A stretch of DNA of 64,000 bases from Butyricimonas synergistica DSM 23225 (GTDB lineage: Bacteria > Bacteroidota > Bacteroidia > Bacteroidales > Marinifilaceae): positions 62,001-126,000 of the forward strand of contig NZ_KB903368.1 of assembly GCF_000379665.1 (NCBI RefSeq). Direction: 5' to 3'. This document shows, piece after piece, positions 27,046 through 36,690 of this stretch. Under the pieces are notes generated by a model that was not told the DNA's origin, did not search any database, and saw only the letters and a list, made by a program, of their open reading frames with translations. The translations under genes were made by a program, and so were the position numbers. Position 1 is the first letter of the stretch. Every line of letters begins with the position of its first letter.

Positions 27046-27075
27046 TTTCAATCCTGCTGCGAACAGGAGTTGAAA
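27046..27075 (+). terminator. Second of two hairpins between fecR and susC (second locus)
   Basis: An 11-bp stem with one bulged G (27046-27056 with 27064-27075) encloses the loop CTGCGAA. It lies 26 bp before the susC ATG. An attenuator, antisense target or protein site is possible. Confidence 0.6.
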
Positions 27076-27101
27076 TATTGTTCAATCATAAACACAAAGT
27101 T

Positions 27102-30100
27102 ATGGAAAAAAGATGTTATGCCTATATGGATAGGCGTAGAAAAGTAATGAAGTTTATTTTAATGATGAAAGCGACGTTTATTTTATCGGTTTTATTCGTG
27201 CTGCAAGTGCACGCGGGGGTGTATTCCCAGCAGATTCGGATGAGTATGACGTTGGACAAGGCGTCACTTAAGCAGATTATTGGGGAGATCAAGAAAAACA
27301 CGGAATTTAGTTTCGTGTATAGTGATGCGGATATTGCCGGGGTGGTGCGAGAGCATGTATCATTTAAGGATGAAACGGTGGAAAAGATTCTGGAGGTTTG
27401 CCTGAAAGGGACAGGGTTGCACTTCTCTATCGAGGAAAAAACGATTGTTATCCGGAAGGAGAATCCGTCGGAACAACATGCGGTTGAAAAAAAAGTGGTG
27501 AAAGGTTTGGTGACGGACGAGAAGGGGGTGCCGCTTCCTGGCGTGACTGTGTTATTGAAGGGAACGACGATGGGGGTGACGACCGATGTGAAGGGGAAAT
27601 TTTCTATTTTGATTTCAGATACGACAAAGACCGAATTGGTTTTTCGTTTCGTGGGGATGAAAACCCTGACACTCAAGTATCAGGATCGCCCGAAAAAGGG
27701 AGAGTGGACGATACAGATGGAAGAGGATTTAGTGGCAATGGATGAGGTAGTCGTGGTGAGCACCGGTTATGGAGATGTGGATCGTCGTCGTTTGACGAGT
27801 GCCGTGACTTCTTTGAAGATGGACGATATCATGGTTGCGGGATTAAATTCCGTGGATCAGATGTTAGAAGGACGTATCCCGGGAATGATTTTCATGCAAA
27901 ATTCTGGACAAGTGGGTGCTACCCCGAAGGTGAGAATCAGGGGGAATTCCACGGTGATTGGTAATAGGGAACCCTTGTGGGTGGTGGACGGTATCGTGCA
28001 GAGTGATCCCGTGAATGTGGATCCTGCACAGTTGAATGACTTGGATTTCGTGAATTTGTTAGGTAACGCGATTGCCGGGTTGAACCCGGAGGATATCGAA
28101 CGGATCGACGTGTTGAAGGACGCTGCCGCCACGGCAATTTACGGAACCCGGGCGGCTAACGGGGTAATTGTGATTACGACGAAGAAAGGTAAGATGGGAC
28201 CTCCGACTGTTTCTTATGCTTTCACGGGAACGTTTACTCGTCGTCCCCATTACACGGATGATGCGATCTATATGATGAATTCTAAGCAGCGCGTGGAGGC
28301 TTCCAGGGAGTTGTTCGACCGGCAGATTGGTTACGAAAATGTTTACAATTTCGTGGGATTTGAGAAAGCTGTATTGGATTATAATGCTGGACGCATTGAT
28401 TACAAGGAGCTTTCCCGATTGACCGATTACTACGAGACGTTGAACACGGACTGGTTCGATATCCTTTGCCGGAATTCATTTTCAAACAAGCATACTTTGA
28501 GTTTGAACGGAGGGTCCGAGAATATTCACTATTATGCTTCCGTGGGGTATAATGACCAGCAGGGTGTGATTAAAAAGGAAGAGTATAAACAAATGACCGC
28601 GAATTTGAAGTTGAACGGGACATTTAATAAGTTGCAATTCCAATTCAGCACGAATTTCAATACTTTGAAGAAACATTATACCCCAAGTGTGGATGGGGTC
28701 AGCGTGACACAATATGCTTACGAAACGAACCGGGCATTGCCTGCTTATAATCCTGATGGTAGCCGGGCTTTTTACCAGAAGAGCGAGGTCGGGTTGAACA
28801 AGGAGTTGTTGTTCAATATGGAGAACGAGATGGATAAAACCTACCAGAAGATCGAGGGCAATACGGTGAATCTTACCGGATTGGTGAAATACATGTTTTG
28901 GGATGTTTTGACCGTGGAGGGGACGGCTTCGTATTCTTCCAGCGTGACGAACCAGGATGATATTTACGAGGAGGGCTCCTATTATATCGGAAAATTGCGA
29001 GGAACAACTGATAATAAATATAATCTGTGTCCTGTTGGTGGCGAGTGGAATAATATGAATACGCGGCAAAATTCATGGTTAGCCCGTTTGCAACTAAATT
29101 ATATAAAGGAATTCGGAGAAAATAATGAGCATTACGTGGTAGGAACTTTAGGAGGGGAGCTTTCGTCTAAAAAGTACAACACGGTAAAGATGACTCAAAG
29201 AGGGTATTACCCGGATAGGGGATTGAGTTTCGGGAATGTGGATAGTAAGGATTTGCTTGATAACGGTCTGGACGGGTATACTGAGTTCCGTAATTGGTTG
29301 GCCTCTAATGAGCCGAAACTCACGGAAATGAAGACGAATTTAGGTTCATTGTATTTCTCTGCCAGTTACACGTATAATAATTTGTACACGATTAATTTCA
29401 ATACCCGTATGGATGTTTCGAATCAATTCGGTAGCCGTAGCCGGGAAAAGTTGTTGCCTATCTGGTCCGTGTCCGGGCGTTGGGATATCGGGCGCCAGTT
29501 TTGGAAAGATAATGATAACGTGAATGAATTGGCGTTAAAGTTGTCTTATGGGCACCAGGGGAATATGATTGACGGGCAGACTAGTAGAATGATTATTAAT
29601 AAAGATGCTCCTGATGAGTATTTCGGAAAATTTGTTTCCACGTTAAATGCGTTCCCGAATCCGGATTTGAAATGGGAAACGACTTCTTCTTATAATGCCG
29701 AGTTGACGTTTTCGTTGCTGAAGAATAAAATCTCGGGTTCCGTGGGTTATTTCTACAAGAAGACGAGCAATGCTTTCTTGAATAAAACGATTTCTACGGT
29801 GAACGGGCGTAAAACTTACGTGGTAAACGAAGGAACTTTGGAGAATCAGGGAGTGGAAGTTACCTTGAGTTTTATGCCGTTTAATCAACAAGTTGGGGCT
29901 AACGGTAAGCGGGGATTCGTGTGGCGTTTCGATCCGCAAATCGGTCAGGTCGTGAATAATTTGATCAATAAGGCTATTAATAATGATAATAACGTGTTGC
30001 GCAATGACGTGACTTACGAAGATTTCTTAAACGGTGATGCGGAAGTGTCCGGGAAACCGTTGGAAACTTTTTATTCATACCGGTTTAAGGGATTAAGTCC

Positions 30101-30797
30101 AGAGGATGGTAGTCCCTTGTTTTATGGGCTTGAAGCGGATCGGGCAGAAGAGTTGGCCGAGAAATATAGTAAGATGTCGAACGAGAACGTGATTTTGGAG
30201 GTGATGGAGTCTAGTGGAACCCGTGTGCCGGTGTTGCAAGGTGGTTTCTCGAACTATTTCGGGTATCGTCAATTCGGGTTGTCGTTTAATTTTACATACA
30301 GTTTGGGAAACAAGATTCGTATGTTGAAGTTGTGCGAAGATTTTAATATTCGTCCTTATCCGCATAAAAATATGCGTCGCGAGTTCGTGAATCGTTGGCG
30401 GCGTCCGGGTGATGAGGCAAAAACCAATATCCCGGGATTGGTTACCGGTGATAAAGCGGGTAGAGGTTCTAGCTGGTGGAATAATACAAGTTATACGTTT
30501 GAGTTTGCGGATAGAGCTGATTCTTATTACTCTTTATATGATTATTCAGATGTCCGCGTGATAAAAGGTGATTATTTGAAGCTGCAATCCCTTTCGTTAC
30601 GTTATAACGTGGATGACAGGCTTTGCCAGAAATTGGGGTTGAAGTCTGCTTATGTTAGTTTGTCGGGAACGAACCTTTTCACTTGGCAAAGTAAAAAAGC
30701 AAAGGGAATGGACGTGACTTCGCAGTCAGGAAGCGCATCGGTGATTAATTTGTCCGTTCGTCCGAGTTATTCATTATCCTTAAATGTAACTTTTTAA
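27102..30797 (+). CDS. SusC/RagA-family TonB-linked outer membrane protein with STN domain (second locus)
   Basis: This 1231-residue importer has a basic leader and a signal peptide ending near VYSQ. An STN domain (RMSMTLDKASLKQIIGEIKK to TIVIRK) and a CarboxypepD_reg-like domain (KGLVTDEKGVPLPGVTVLLK) come next. The plug (VSTGYGDVDRRRLTSAVTS, RIRGNSTVIGNREPLW, ATAIYGTRAANG) and barrel follow. The ATG at 27102 is preceded by the same ACAAAGTTATG leader as the first SusC. The STN domain fits signalling through FecR. It is clearly related to the first SusC but diverged, so a different ligand is likely. Confidence 0.93.
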   Translation: MEKRCYAYMDRRRKVMKFILMMKATFILSVLFVLQVHAGVYSQQIRMSMTLDKASLKQIIGEIKKNTEFSFVYSDADIAGVVREHVSFKDETVEKILEVCLKGTGLHFSIEEKTIVIRKENPSEQHAVEKKVVKGLVTDEKGVPLPGVTVLLKGTTMGVTTDVKGKFSILISDTTKTELVFRFVGMKTLTLKYQDRPKKGEWTIQMEEDLVAMDEVVVVSTGYGDVDRRRLTSAVTSLKMDDIMVAGLNSVDQMLEGRIPGMIFMQNSGQVGATPKVRIRGNSTVIGNREPLWVVDGIVQSDPVNVDPAQLNDLDFVNLLGNAIAGLNPEDIERIDVLKDAAATAIYGTRAANGVIVITTKKGKMGPPTVSYAFTGTFTRRPHYTDDAIYMMNSKQRVEASRELFDRQIGYENVYNFVGFEKAVLDYNAGRIDYKELSRLTDYYETLNTDWFDILCRNSFSNKHTLSLNGGSENIHYYASVGYNDQQGVIKKEEYKQMTANLKLNGTFNKLQFQFSTNFNTLKKHYTPSVDGVSVTQYAYETNRALPAYNPDGSRAFYQKSEVGLNKELLFNMENEMDKTYQKIEGNTVNLTGLVKYMFWDVLTVEGTASYSSSVTNQDDIYEEGSYYIGKLRGTTDNKYNLCPVGGEWNNMNTRQNSWLARLQLNYIKEFGENNEHYVVGTLGGELSSKKYNTVKMTQRGYYPDRGLSFGNVDSKDLLDNGLDGYTEFRNWLASNEPKLTEMKTNLGSLYFSASYTYNNLYTINFNTRMDVSNQFGSRSREKLLPIWSVSGRWDIGRQFWKDNDNVNELALKLSYGHQGNMIDGQTSRMIINKDAPDEYFGKFVSTLNAFPNPDLKWETTSSYNAELTFSLLKNKISGSVGYFYKKTSNAFLNKTISTVNGRKTYVVNEGTLENQGVEVTLSFMPFNQQVGANGKRGFVWRFDPQIGQVVNNLINKAINNDNNVLRNDVTYEDFLNGDAEVSGKPLETFYSYRFKGLSPEDGSPLFYGLEADRAEELAEKYSKMSNENVILEVMESSGTRVPVLQGGFSNYFGYRQFGLSFNFTYSLGNKIRMLKLCEDFNIRPYPHKNMRREFVNRWRRPGDEAKTNIPGLVTGDKAGRGSSWWNNTSYTFEFADRADSYYSLYDYSDVRVIKGDYLKLQSLSLRYNVDDRLCQKLGLKSAYVSLSGTNLFTWQSKKAKGMDVTSQSGSASVINLSVRPSYSLSLNVTF

Positions 30798-30807
30798 TTG
30801 AACTATC

Positions 30808-32403
30808 ATGAAGATATTGAAATTGTTGTTTGTCGGAATCATAATCATTCCTACGCTTTGTGCATGTGGTGATTTCTTCGAGGAAGATTCACAAAATCAG
30901 GCTTACGTGAGTAGTGTCGCGGATTTGGATGAATTGTTGATGGGGGAGGCATATATTAATGTGCCCGGTTTTGCAATCAGCTTAAAAGCTCATCAAAGTC
31001 AATTACTTACTCACACGGATAAATATTTTCCATGGATTCATTTACAAGATGACGATATCACGGAGTTTGCAGAGGGATATGATAGTTCAATCGATAGTTG
31101 GATACGTTCGAATACGGCTTCCGCTTACCGATGGCAGGAGAATCCGTTTTGGAATAAAGAGCATGTGGAGTATAAACCGGATGATTGGGAAAAGGCGTAT
31201 AAACGAATTGCCATATTGAATTCCATTCTTTCAGAGTTGGATAATGTGCGGGAAGGGGAGTCGGATACGTTAGCTAACCGGGTGGCTGGAGAAGCATATT
31301 TCTTGCGGGCGTATAATTATTATTGGCTGGTGAACGTTTATGCCCAACCTTATGCCTTGAGCTCGGCGGATAAGGAGTTGGGAGTTCCTTTAAAAATTGT
31401 AGGAGAGGTGGAGGACAAACACTTCTCTAGGGCTTCGGTGCAAGCTGTTTATACGCAAATCCGGAGTGATTTGGCAAATAGTGTCGCAGCCTTTCGGGAG
31501 ATTCCCAAGTACAGTCGTCCGATCAGGGCGGATTACACGGCGGCTTGTATCTTGATGAGTAGGGTGTGTCTTTACATGGAGGATTACGAGGAGGCTGTTG
31601 CTTACGCGGACTCCGCTATTCTACGAGAGAGTCATTCTATTTTGGATTTAAATAGTTTAGAAGAAGGGGACAGTTTTACTTACGAGGGGTCGCCGGAAAC
31701 GGTGTTTACTCAAGGAGGGTATATTATGGCTCAAATACATACGTCTGATGCTTGCTGGTGGAATTCTTCCAGTACGGCTTCTTCTTATAAAACTTCGGAT
31801 GATTTGTTGAATTGTTACGGGGAGAATGATTTGCGTCGTAAGATTTTTTTCACGCACCCACCATTCTCCACGGATGCTTGGCGTTGTTTGAAGTTTCGTG
31901 AAGAATCCGGGCGTATCGGGGATTACATGTTGTTCCGTTTTCCCGAGGCTTATTTGAATAAGGCTGAGGCACAGGCGATACTTGGAGATGAAGCGGGGGC
32001 AAAGAGTACTTTGAACGTGTTGCGAGAAAAACGTTTCCTCGTGGGAGAAATGCCCGCGATCGAGGAGGAGATGGCAAGGAGTGGAGAGAATTTAGTGAAC
32101 TTTATCCGGAGTGAACGCCGCCGAGAGTTCTGTTACGAGGGACAACGTTGGTTTGATTTACGCCGTTATGCGGTAAATAGCAAGTATCCGTTTAGTAAAC
32201 CGATTCGCCATGAGGTAAGAGAACGGCAAGGAGGAGAAGGGGCAGAGGGACATTACGTGACGGTCGGATATTACGAGTTGAAACCTTATGCCGAGGATCG
32301 GGCTGCTTACGTGTTCCCGTTGCCTTCCAGCGAAATTATTTTTAACAAGGGAACTTTGGTGCAAAACGAGGACCGTCCGGCAAGAAAAATGGTTCGTTAT
32401 TAA
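30808..32403 (+). CDS. SusD/RagB-family surface lipoprotein (second locus)
   Basis: The 531-residue lipoprotein has lipobox LCAC (Cys20) and TPR-like helices (GEAYFLRAYNYYWLVNVYA). The SusD C-terminal signature RRREFCYEGQRWFDLRRYA is followed by a late segment with FPLPSSEI. It starts 10 bp after the SusC stop. It would form the lid on the SusC barrel. Confidence 0.93.
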   Translation: MKILKLLFVGIIIIPTLCACGDFFEEDSQNQAYVSSVADLDELLMGEAYINVPGFAISLKAHQSQLLTHTDKYFPWIHLQDDDITEFAEGYDSSIDSWIRSNTASAYRWQENPFWNKEHVEYKPDDWEKAYKRIAILNSILSELDNVREGESDTLANRVAGEAYFLRAYNYYWLVNVYAQPYALSSADKELGVPLKIVGEVEDKHFSRASVQAVYTQIRSDLANSVAAFREIPKYSRPIRADYTAACILMSRVCLYMEDYEEAVAYADSAILRESHSILDLNSLEEGDSFTYEGSPETVFTQGGYIMAQIHTSDACWWNSSSTASSYKTSDDLLNCYGENDLRRKIFFTHPPFSTDAWRCLKFREESGRIGDYMLFRFPEAYLNKAEAQAILGDEAGAKSTLNVLREKRFLVGEMPAIEEEMARSGENLVNFIRSERRREFCYEGQRWFDLRRYAVNSKYPFSKPIRHEVRERQGGEGAEGHYVTVGYYELKPYAEDRAAYVFPLPSSEIIFNKGTLVQNEDRPARKMVRY

Positions 32404-32412
32404 TTTTTAGAA

Positions 32413-33360
32413 ATGATAGTTATGAGGAATATATATATTATTGGATTATTGATAAGCCTCTTTTTAACAATCGCTTGCGAGAAAGAGGATGCCTTGAGTC
32501 CTTCCGGTTACGGGAGAGATTGGAAAATTATTGAAGAGCCGACGACGGATGATCCCGTGGATTGGGTGCGTTATGAAATCTATAAGAATTACGGTATTTC
32601 CACGTATTATAATGATACGTTAGGTTTCGAGAAACGGACAGATATGTCGGGTAACGATTATATATTTTACGAAACATTGAAAGTGTATTATATGCCGGGA
32701 AGTAGTAAACCGGACGGGATCTACGATTTACTGGAGGATCATTCCGTTTTGGAACCGATACTTACGTATTTTTCCAAACATGTATTTCCCCGTTTTGGCA
32801 ATGCTGATTTGTTACCTTCTTTTTTATTCGTGGACAAAATATGGAGTGATAAGTGGCGTGATTCAGAATTGAATGATTATTTCGGCTATAATACAATGGT
32901 TTTCAAAGCTGTGAATGGTTTTGCCTCTTTGCCTGTCGAAGAGCAACAAGCATACGCCAATTCTTTCATATCTGCTTATTTTGGTAATATGTTGGCTTCA
33001 TCCACTCATGCCGCCTGGCGAGATAAGTTTTTAGGAATTAGTAAGGCATTGAATCCTAATAAACCGGATTTGTATTCGACGGAATTAAATTATGGAACAC
33101 TGTTGAATGCTTATCAGGCTTTTAAAGGGACGAATTTCACGGAAAAGGAACAATTGGGATTTATCGCGTCTGTCAAGAATTCGAGAGGGCAGGATATCAC
33201 CCCGACAATAGCGCTTGATTTGGGTTCTTATGTTGAAGCCGTGTTGACTTGTACCCAAGCCGAATTTCAGGCTATGTACGGGAAATATGATGGAGTGATG
33301 AAGAAATTCAAGATGATGCGGGAGCAGTTGAAGGCATTGAAGTTTGTATTGGAAGATTGA
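32413..33360 (+). CDS. Lipoprotein downstream of SusCD, no catalytic motif (second locus)
   Basis: The 315-residue lipoprotein has lipobox TIAC. Either the ATG at 32413 or the one at 32422 could be the start; the second gives the more normal signal peptide. Like the gene at 14944 it occupies the slot where a zinc metallopeptidase lipoprotein is often found, yet no HExxH is present. Its body contains DLLEDHSVLEPILTYFSKHV and a long helical C-terminus (YDGVMKKFKMMREQLKALKF). The function is unknown. A binding role for the SusCD ligand is plausible. An AT-only 8-bp hairpin (33371-33393) separates it from the next gene. Confidence 0.65.
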   Translation: MIVMRNIYIIGLLISLFLTIACEKEDALSPSGYGRDWKIIEEPTTDDPVDWVRYEIYKNYGISTYYNDTLGFEKRTDMSGNDYIFYETLKVYYMPGSSKPDGIYDLLEDHSVLEPILTYFSKHVFPRFGNADLLPSFLFVDKIWSDKWRDSELNDYFGYNTMVFKAVNGFASLPVEEQQAYANSFISAYFGNMLASSTHAAWRDKFLGISKALNPNKPDLYSTELNYGTLLNAYQAFKGTNFTEKEQLGFIASVKNSRGQDITPTIALDLGSYVEAVLTCTQAEFQAMYGKYDGVMKKFKMMREQLKALKFVLED

Positions 33361-33401
33361 TATAGACAATTTAAAAATCATTTAAATTTTTAACAGTAAT
33401 C

Positions 33402-36065
33402 ATGATGAAAAAGAGTATTGTATTACTAGCACTGGTATTGTTTGTTTTACCATTTTTTGAGGTTACGGAAGCGTGTGCAAAAGAAAAAAAGAAAGGGAAA
33501 AAAGGAGAGGTTGAAAAGGTGGAGAAGGATAAAACTCAAAGCAAGTATGATAAATTATTGAAAAAGCCGGAAACGCAAACGGTTGCCGGTAAGTTTATCA
33601 CGTTGCATCGGGTGGGGAATAAATTGTATTTTGAATACCCTGTGAAATTTTTGGGGCGTGAATTGTTGATCGCTTCCACAATTACGGAAACCAGTAATCC
33701 TCAACTTTGTACGGTGGGTTACAAACCGTCTGATCCGTTACATGTTCGTTTTGATTTGATTGATAGTAATCTGTATATGCGTTCGGTAAATTCCGTCGTG
33801 GATTTTGATAAGGCGGATGCCAATATCGGAGAGGCTGTCCAGTTGAATTATATTGATCCGTATATGAAGAAATATTCAATTGCCGCTTATAATGCGGATA
33901 GTTCGGCTGTCGTTTTTGATGTGACACCGTTATTTGCCGCAAATGAGCCGGATTTGGCTCCCGTAGGGGAAATGGATATGGGAATGATTTCACTGAGTTC
34001 GACTCCTAAAACGGAATTATTCTTTTTAGGAGAGATGAAAGCTTTTGACGATAACGTGTCTATCCAAACTACGATGACCCATAGTGTAAAAGCATCAGTA
34101 CTTTTTTTCTCGATGGATTTGGGAGACGTTTCTAACAAGATGACCCGTACGGTGTTGTTATTACCTGAGGACAAGGATCGGATGAAACCGAGAATCTCGG
34201 ATTCGCGTGTTGGTATTTTCTTGACGGGGAAACAATATATTTCCACGGAAGAAGACGGTATTCAAGCGTACACTTACGCGAATCGTTGGAGAGTAGAGCC
34301 GAAAGACGCACGGGCTTGGGAACGCGGTGAGTTGGTTGAAGCGGTAAAACCGATCGTATGGTACGTGGATAATACTTTCCCGGAAGATTGGAAAGGTGCG
34401 ATTCGTAAGGGGATTTTAAGATGGAACCAAGCTTTTGAGAAAATCGGTTTAAAAAATGCCGTTCAGGTACGTGATTTCCCGACGAAAGAGGAGGACCCTG
34501 AATTTGATCCGGATAATTTGAAATATTCTTGCGTTCGTTATTCTCCTGTGAGAATGATGAATGCTTTCGGTCCGAGTTGGGTAGACCCGAAAACCGGAGA
34601 GATTATTAGTGCTTCCGTGGTTATATATAATGATGTGGTGAAGTTGAATAACATGTGGCGTTTCACGCAAACAGCGCAGATCGATCCTCGCGTAAGAGCT
34701 AAAAAGATGCCTAAAGAGGTGATGGATGAATCGTTGGAATATGTTGTCGCTCACGAGATCGGTCACACGTTGGGTTTGATGCATAATATGGCGGCTTCCA
34801 GTGCCTTTCCTGTCGACTCTTTGCGGTCTGCTTCTTTCACGCAAAAATATGGAACTACAGCTTCTATTATGGATTATGCTCGATTTAATTATGTAGCACA
34901 ACCCGGGGATAAAAATATTAAATTGACTCCTCCTGTACTTGGTTGTTATGATGAGTATGCTATTAAATGGTTGTATTCTCCGATAGCCGGAAATTTGAGT
35001 GTCAAGGAGGAAGCGAAAATCTTGGAATCTTGGGTAGATGAAAAGGCCGGAGATCCGTATTATCGTTACGGGAAACAGCAAATAGCTTCTCGCTATGATC
35101 CGAGTTCTGTGGAGGAAGATTTGGGTGATGATCCGTTGAAAGCCGGTGAATATGGTATTAAGAATTTGAAATATATAATGGCTCATTTGAACGAGTGGGT
35201 ACCGGATGATGCTTCTACCGCTCACCGTCAATTTTTGCACCAGGGGATTATAACACAGTATTACCGCTATTTAATGAACGTGTTATACAATGTGGGTGGT
35301 ATTTATTTGACAGAGGTAAAAGATGGTACTCCAGGTGCTCGTTTTCAACCTGTAGATGCCAAGTGTCAGAGCGCTTCCTTGAAATGGTTTATGAAGCAAT
35401 TGAGTGATAATGAATGGTTGGATGATGAAAAGGTGCTTTCTAAATTTGGCTTCTCCGCAACTGGAACGAGTATGAAATTGTATACCAAATTGATTGAGTC
35501 GGCATTTAAAGCAGGTGTAAAGGTGAATGTGGCTTCTCAACTTGCCGGTAGCGATTATACACAGAAAGATTTTTATGATGATTTGTATGCTGCGGTATTC
35601 GCTAATACAATAAAAGGTAATAAGTTGACGAGAATTGATAAGGCTATGCAGCGTGAGATCGTGAAGCAAGTTGCTCTCCGCATGAAGGCTGCGGGAGCAG
35701 ACGCAAAGAGCAAATTGACAGATGTTGCTCCTTATACTCCTTCTTTTGATGAAGTATTGGCGTATGGGTTGGATGAAAGTGGTTTTCTTGCTTATTTTAA
35801 AGAGCAATTGCAAGAGATTGAAAGTAAAGAGGGAATTGGAACGGTAATGTCTCAAATGAAACAGCAACAGTTTGGTGATGTCTATGGGTATGGTTTCTTG
35901 CGTGAAGTGAATGCGGGGTTGTATGATGAAACGGCGACTCATTACGTGTCGATGTATGCTAAAGTACTTTCTTTGTTAAAGTCAAAGATTGATACAGCTC
36001 ATAAAGACGACCGTTCACATTATCAAGCAATGATTGTTGCTTTGCAAGCAGTGCAGAATAAATAG
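33402..36065 (+). CDS. Large zinc-dependent metalloprotease, metzincin type (DUF5117/DUF5118 family)
   Basis: This 887-residue secreted protease has a signal peptide (to about residue 26) followed by a Lys-rich stretch (KEKKKGKKGEVEKVEKDK). A large beta-rich N-terminal region leads to the metzincin zinc site HEIGHTLGLMHN (about residues 451-462). A methionine occurs about 36 residues later in ASIMDYARF and may be the Met-turn. The C-terminal third is helical. The family is common in Bacteroidota, often near SusCD pairs. The terminator at 36086-36117 closes the locus. It probably processes the peptide or protein ligand of this SusCD system, which is an inference. Confidence 0.9.
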   Translation: MMKKSIVLLALVLFVLPFFEVTEACAKEKKKGKKGEVEKVEKDKTQSKYDKLLKKPETQTVAGKFITLHRVGNKLYFEYPVKFLGRELLIASTITETSNPQLCTVGYKPSDPLHVRFDLIDSNLYMRSVNSVVDFDKADANIGEAVQLNYIDPYMKKYSIAAYNADSSAVVFDVTPLFAANEPDLAPVGEMDMGMISLSSTPKTELFFLGEMKAFDDNVSIQTTMTHSVKASVLFFSMDLGDVSNKMTRTVLLLPEDKDRMKPRISDSRVGIFLTGKQYISTEEDGIQAYTYANRWRVEPKDARAWERGELVEAVKPIVWYVDNTFPEDWKGAIRKGILRWNQAFEKIGLKNAVQVRDFPTKEEDPEFDPDNLKYSCVRYSPVRMMNAFGPSWVDPKTGEIISASVVIYNDVVKLNNMWRFTQTAQIDPRVRAKKMPKEVMDESLEYVVAHEIGHTLGLMHNMAASSAFPVDSLRSASFTQKYGTTASIMDYARFNYVAQPGDKNIKLTPPVLGCYDEYAIKWLYSPIAGNLSVKEEAKILESWVDEKAGDPYYRYGKQQIASRYDPSSVEEDLGDDPLKAGEYGIKNLKYIMAHLNEWVPDDASTAHRQFLHQGIITQYYRYLMNVLYNVGGIYLTEVKDGTPGARFQPVDAKCQSASLKWFMKQLSDNEWLDDEKVLSKFGFSATGTSMKLYTKLIESAFKAGVKVNVASQLAGSDYTQKDFYDDLYAAVFANTIKGNKLTRIDKAMQREIVKQVALRMKAAGADAKSKLTDVAPYTPSFDEVLAYGLDESGFLAYFKEQLQEIESKEGIGTVMSQMKQQQFGDVYGYGFLREVNAGLYDETATHYVSMYAKVLSLLKSKIDTAHKDDRSHYQAMIVALQAVQNK

Positions 36066-36085
36066 TATTATATGTTTGTATAAGT

Positions 36086-36117
36086 AGGGGGAGTCCATGG
36101 AGTTCATGGCTCCCTTT
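36086..36117 (+). terminator. Terminator of the second Sus-type locus
   Basis: GGGAG (36087-36091), a one-base bulge, then CCATG (36093-36097) pair with CATGG (36103-36107) and CTCCC (36108-36112), followed by TTTTT. The hairpin begins 21 bp after the metalloprotease stop. Confidence 0.85.
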
Positions 36118-36176
36118 TTCTTGACTTCGTCACTCAAAAAATGCTAATTTTTAAATTCCTTATAATTAATTATTTG

Positions 36177-36340
36177 TAGCTTTGCATACCCTGATTTTGG
36201 GGTACGCAAAGTGTTTTCATAAGAAAATTGTTATAGGACACTTGTATACAATGTATCACTAGTACAACTTTCACATAGAAGTTATACCATGTAATCGTTC
36301 TAAATAGTGGTCAATCATTGATCGTTATTTGGAACGATTT
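36177..36340 (+). ncRNA. Candidate small RNA ending in a long stem-loop
   Basis: TAGCTTTG (36177-36184) fits the -7 consensus. About 110 bp on, 36293-36315 and 36317-36339 pair at all 23 positions, using 19 Watson-Crick and 4 G-U pairs when read as plus-strand RNA, followed by TTTTATCTTTATT. On the minus strand the four G-U pairs would be A-C mismatches, so the fold is plus-strand specific. No -33 box is obvious. Confidence 0.4.
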
Positions 36341-36449
36341 TATCTTTATTAATTTTCTCGTTACAAATATCAAAATTATAAATAGTAATTTAAATAAATC
36401 AAACATTTTTGCCGCAAAGTACTATATAAATACCAAAACTATTGCAAAA

Positions 36450-36690
36450 GCGCTAGCTTCAAGTGCAGGTCGAGCAAGGAACCGCAAAAACGCAACTCCG
36501 TCGTCTTCGGCATGGTGACCGGTATGGAACGCTGGCTACTCAAAATTATCCGCATCGAGTTCCCCGGTCACAACGATTACCCGAAAGGAGCCAATGGCTT
36601 CGCCACGAGTGCTTCCGGGAAAGAAGCTTCCGACTCGATATGCTTGCGGGAACCCTGCGGACAACCTGCTTGACCAAGAAACCACCGAAC
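36450..36690. other. GC-rich patch of unknown origin, possible gene remnant
   Basis: This block is visibly richer in G and C than its flanks. One plus-strand frame stays open to a TGA at 36672 and reads GMVTGMERWLLKIIRIEF and more, but no family is recognised and there is no good start site. An 8-bp inverted repeat (GTGACCGG with CCGGTCAC) lies inside. It could be a decayed gene or the scar of a mobile element. Confidence 0.35.

Noticed and set aside
36180-36211. Stem-loop read as a second terminator of the metalloprotease locus
   Set aside because: A better terminator with a T-run exists at 36086-36117. This one lacks a T-run and overlaps a promoter-like box.
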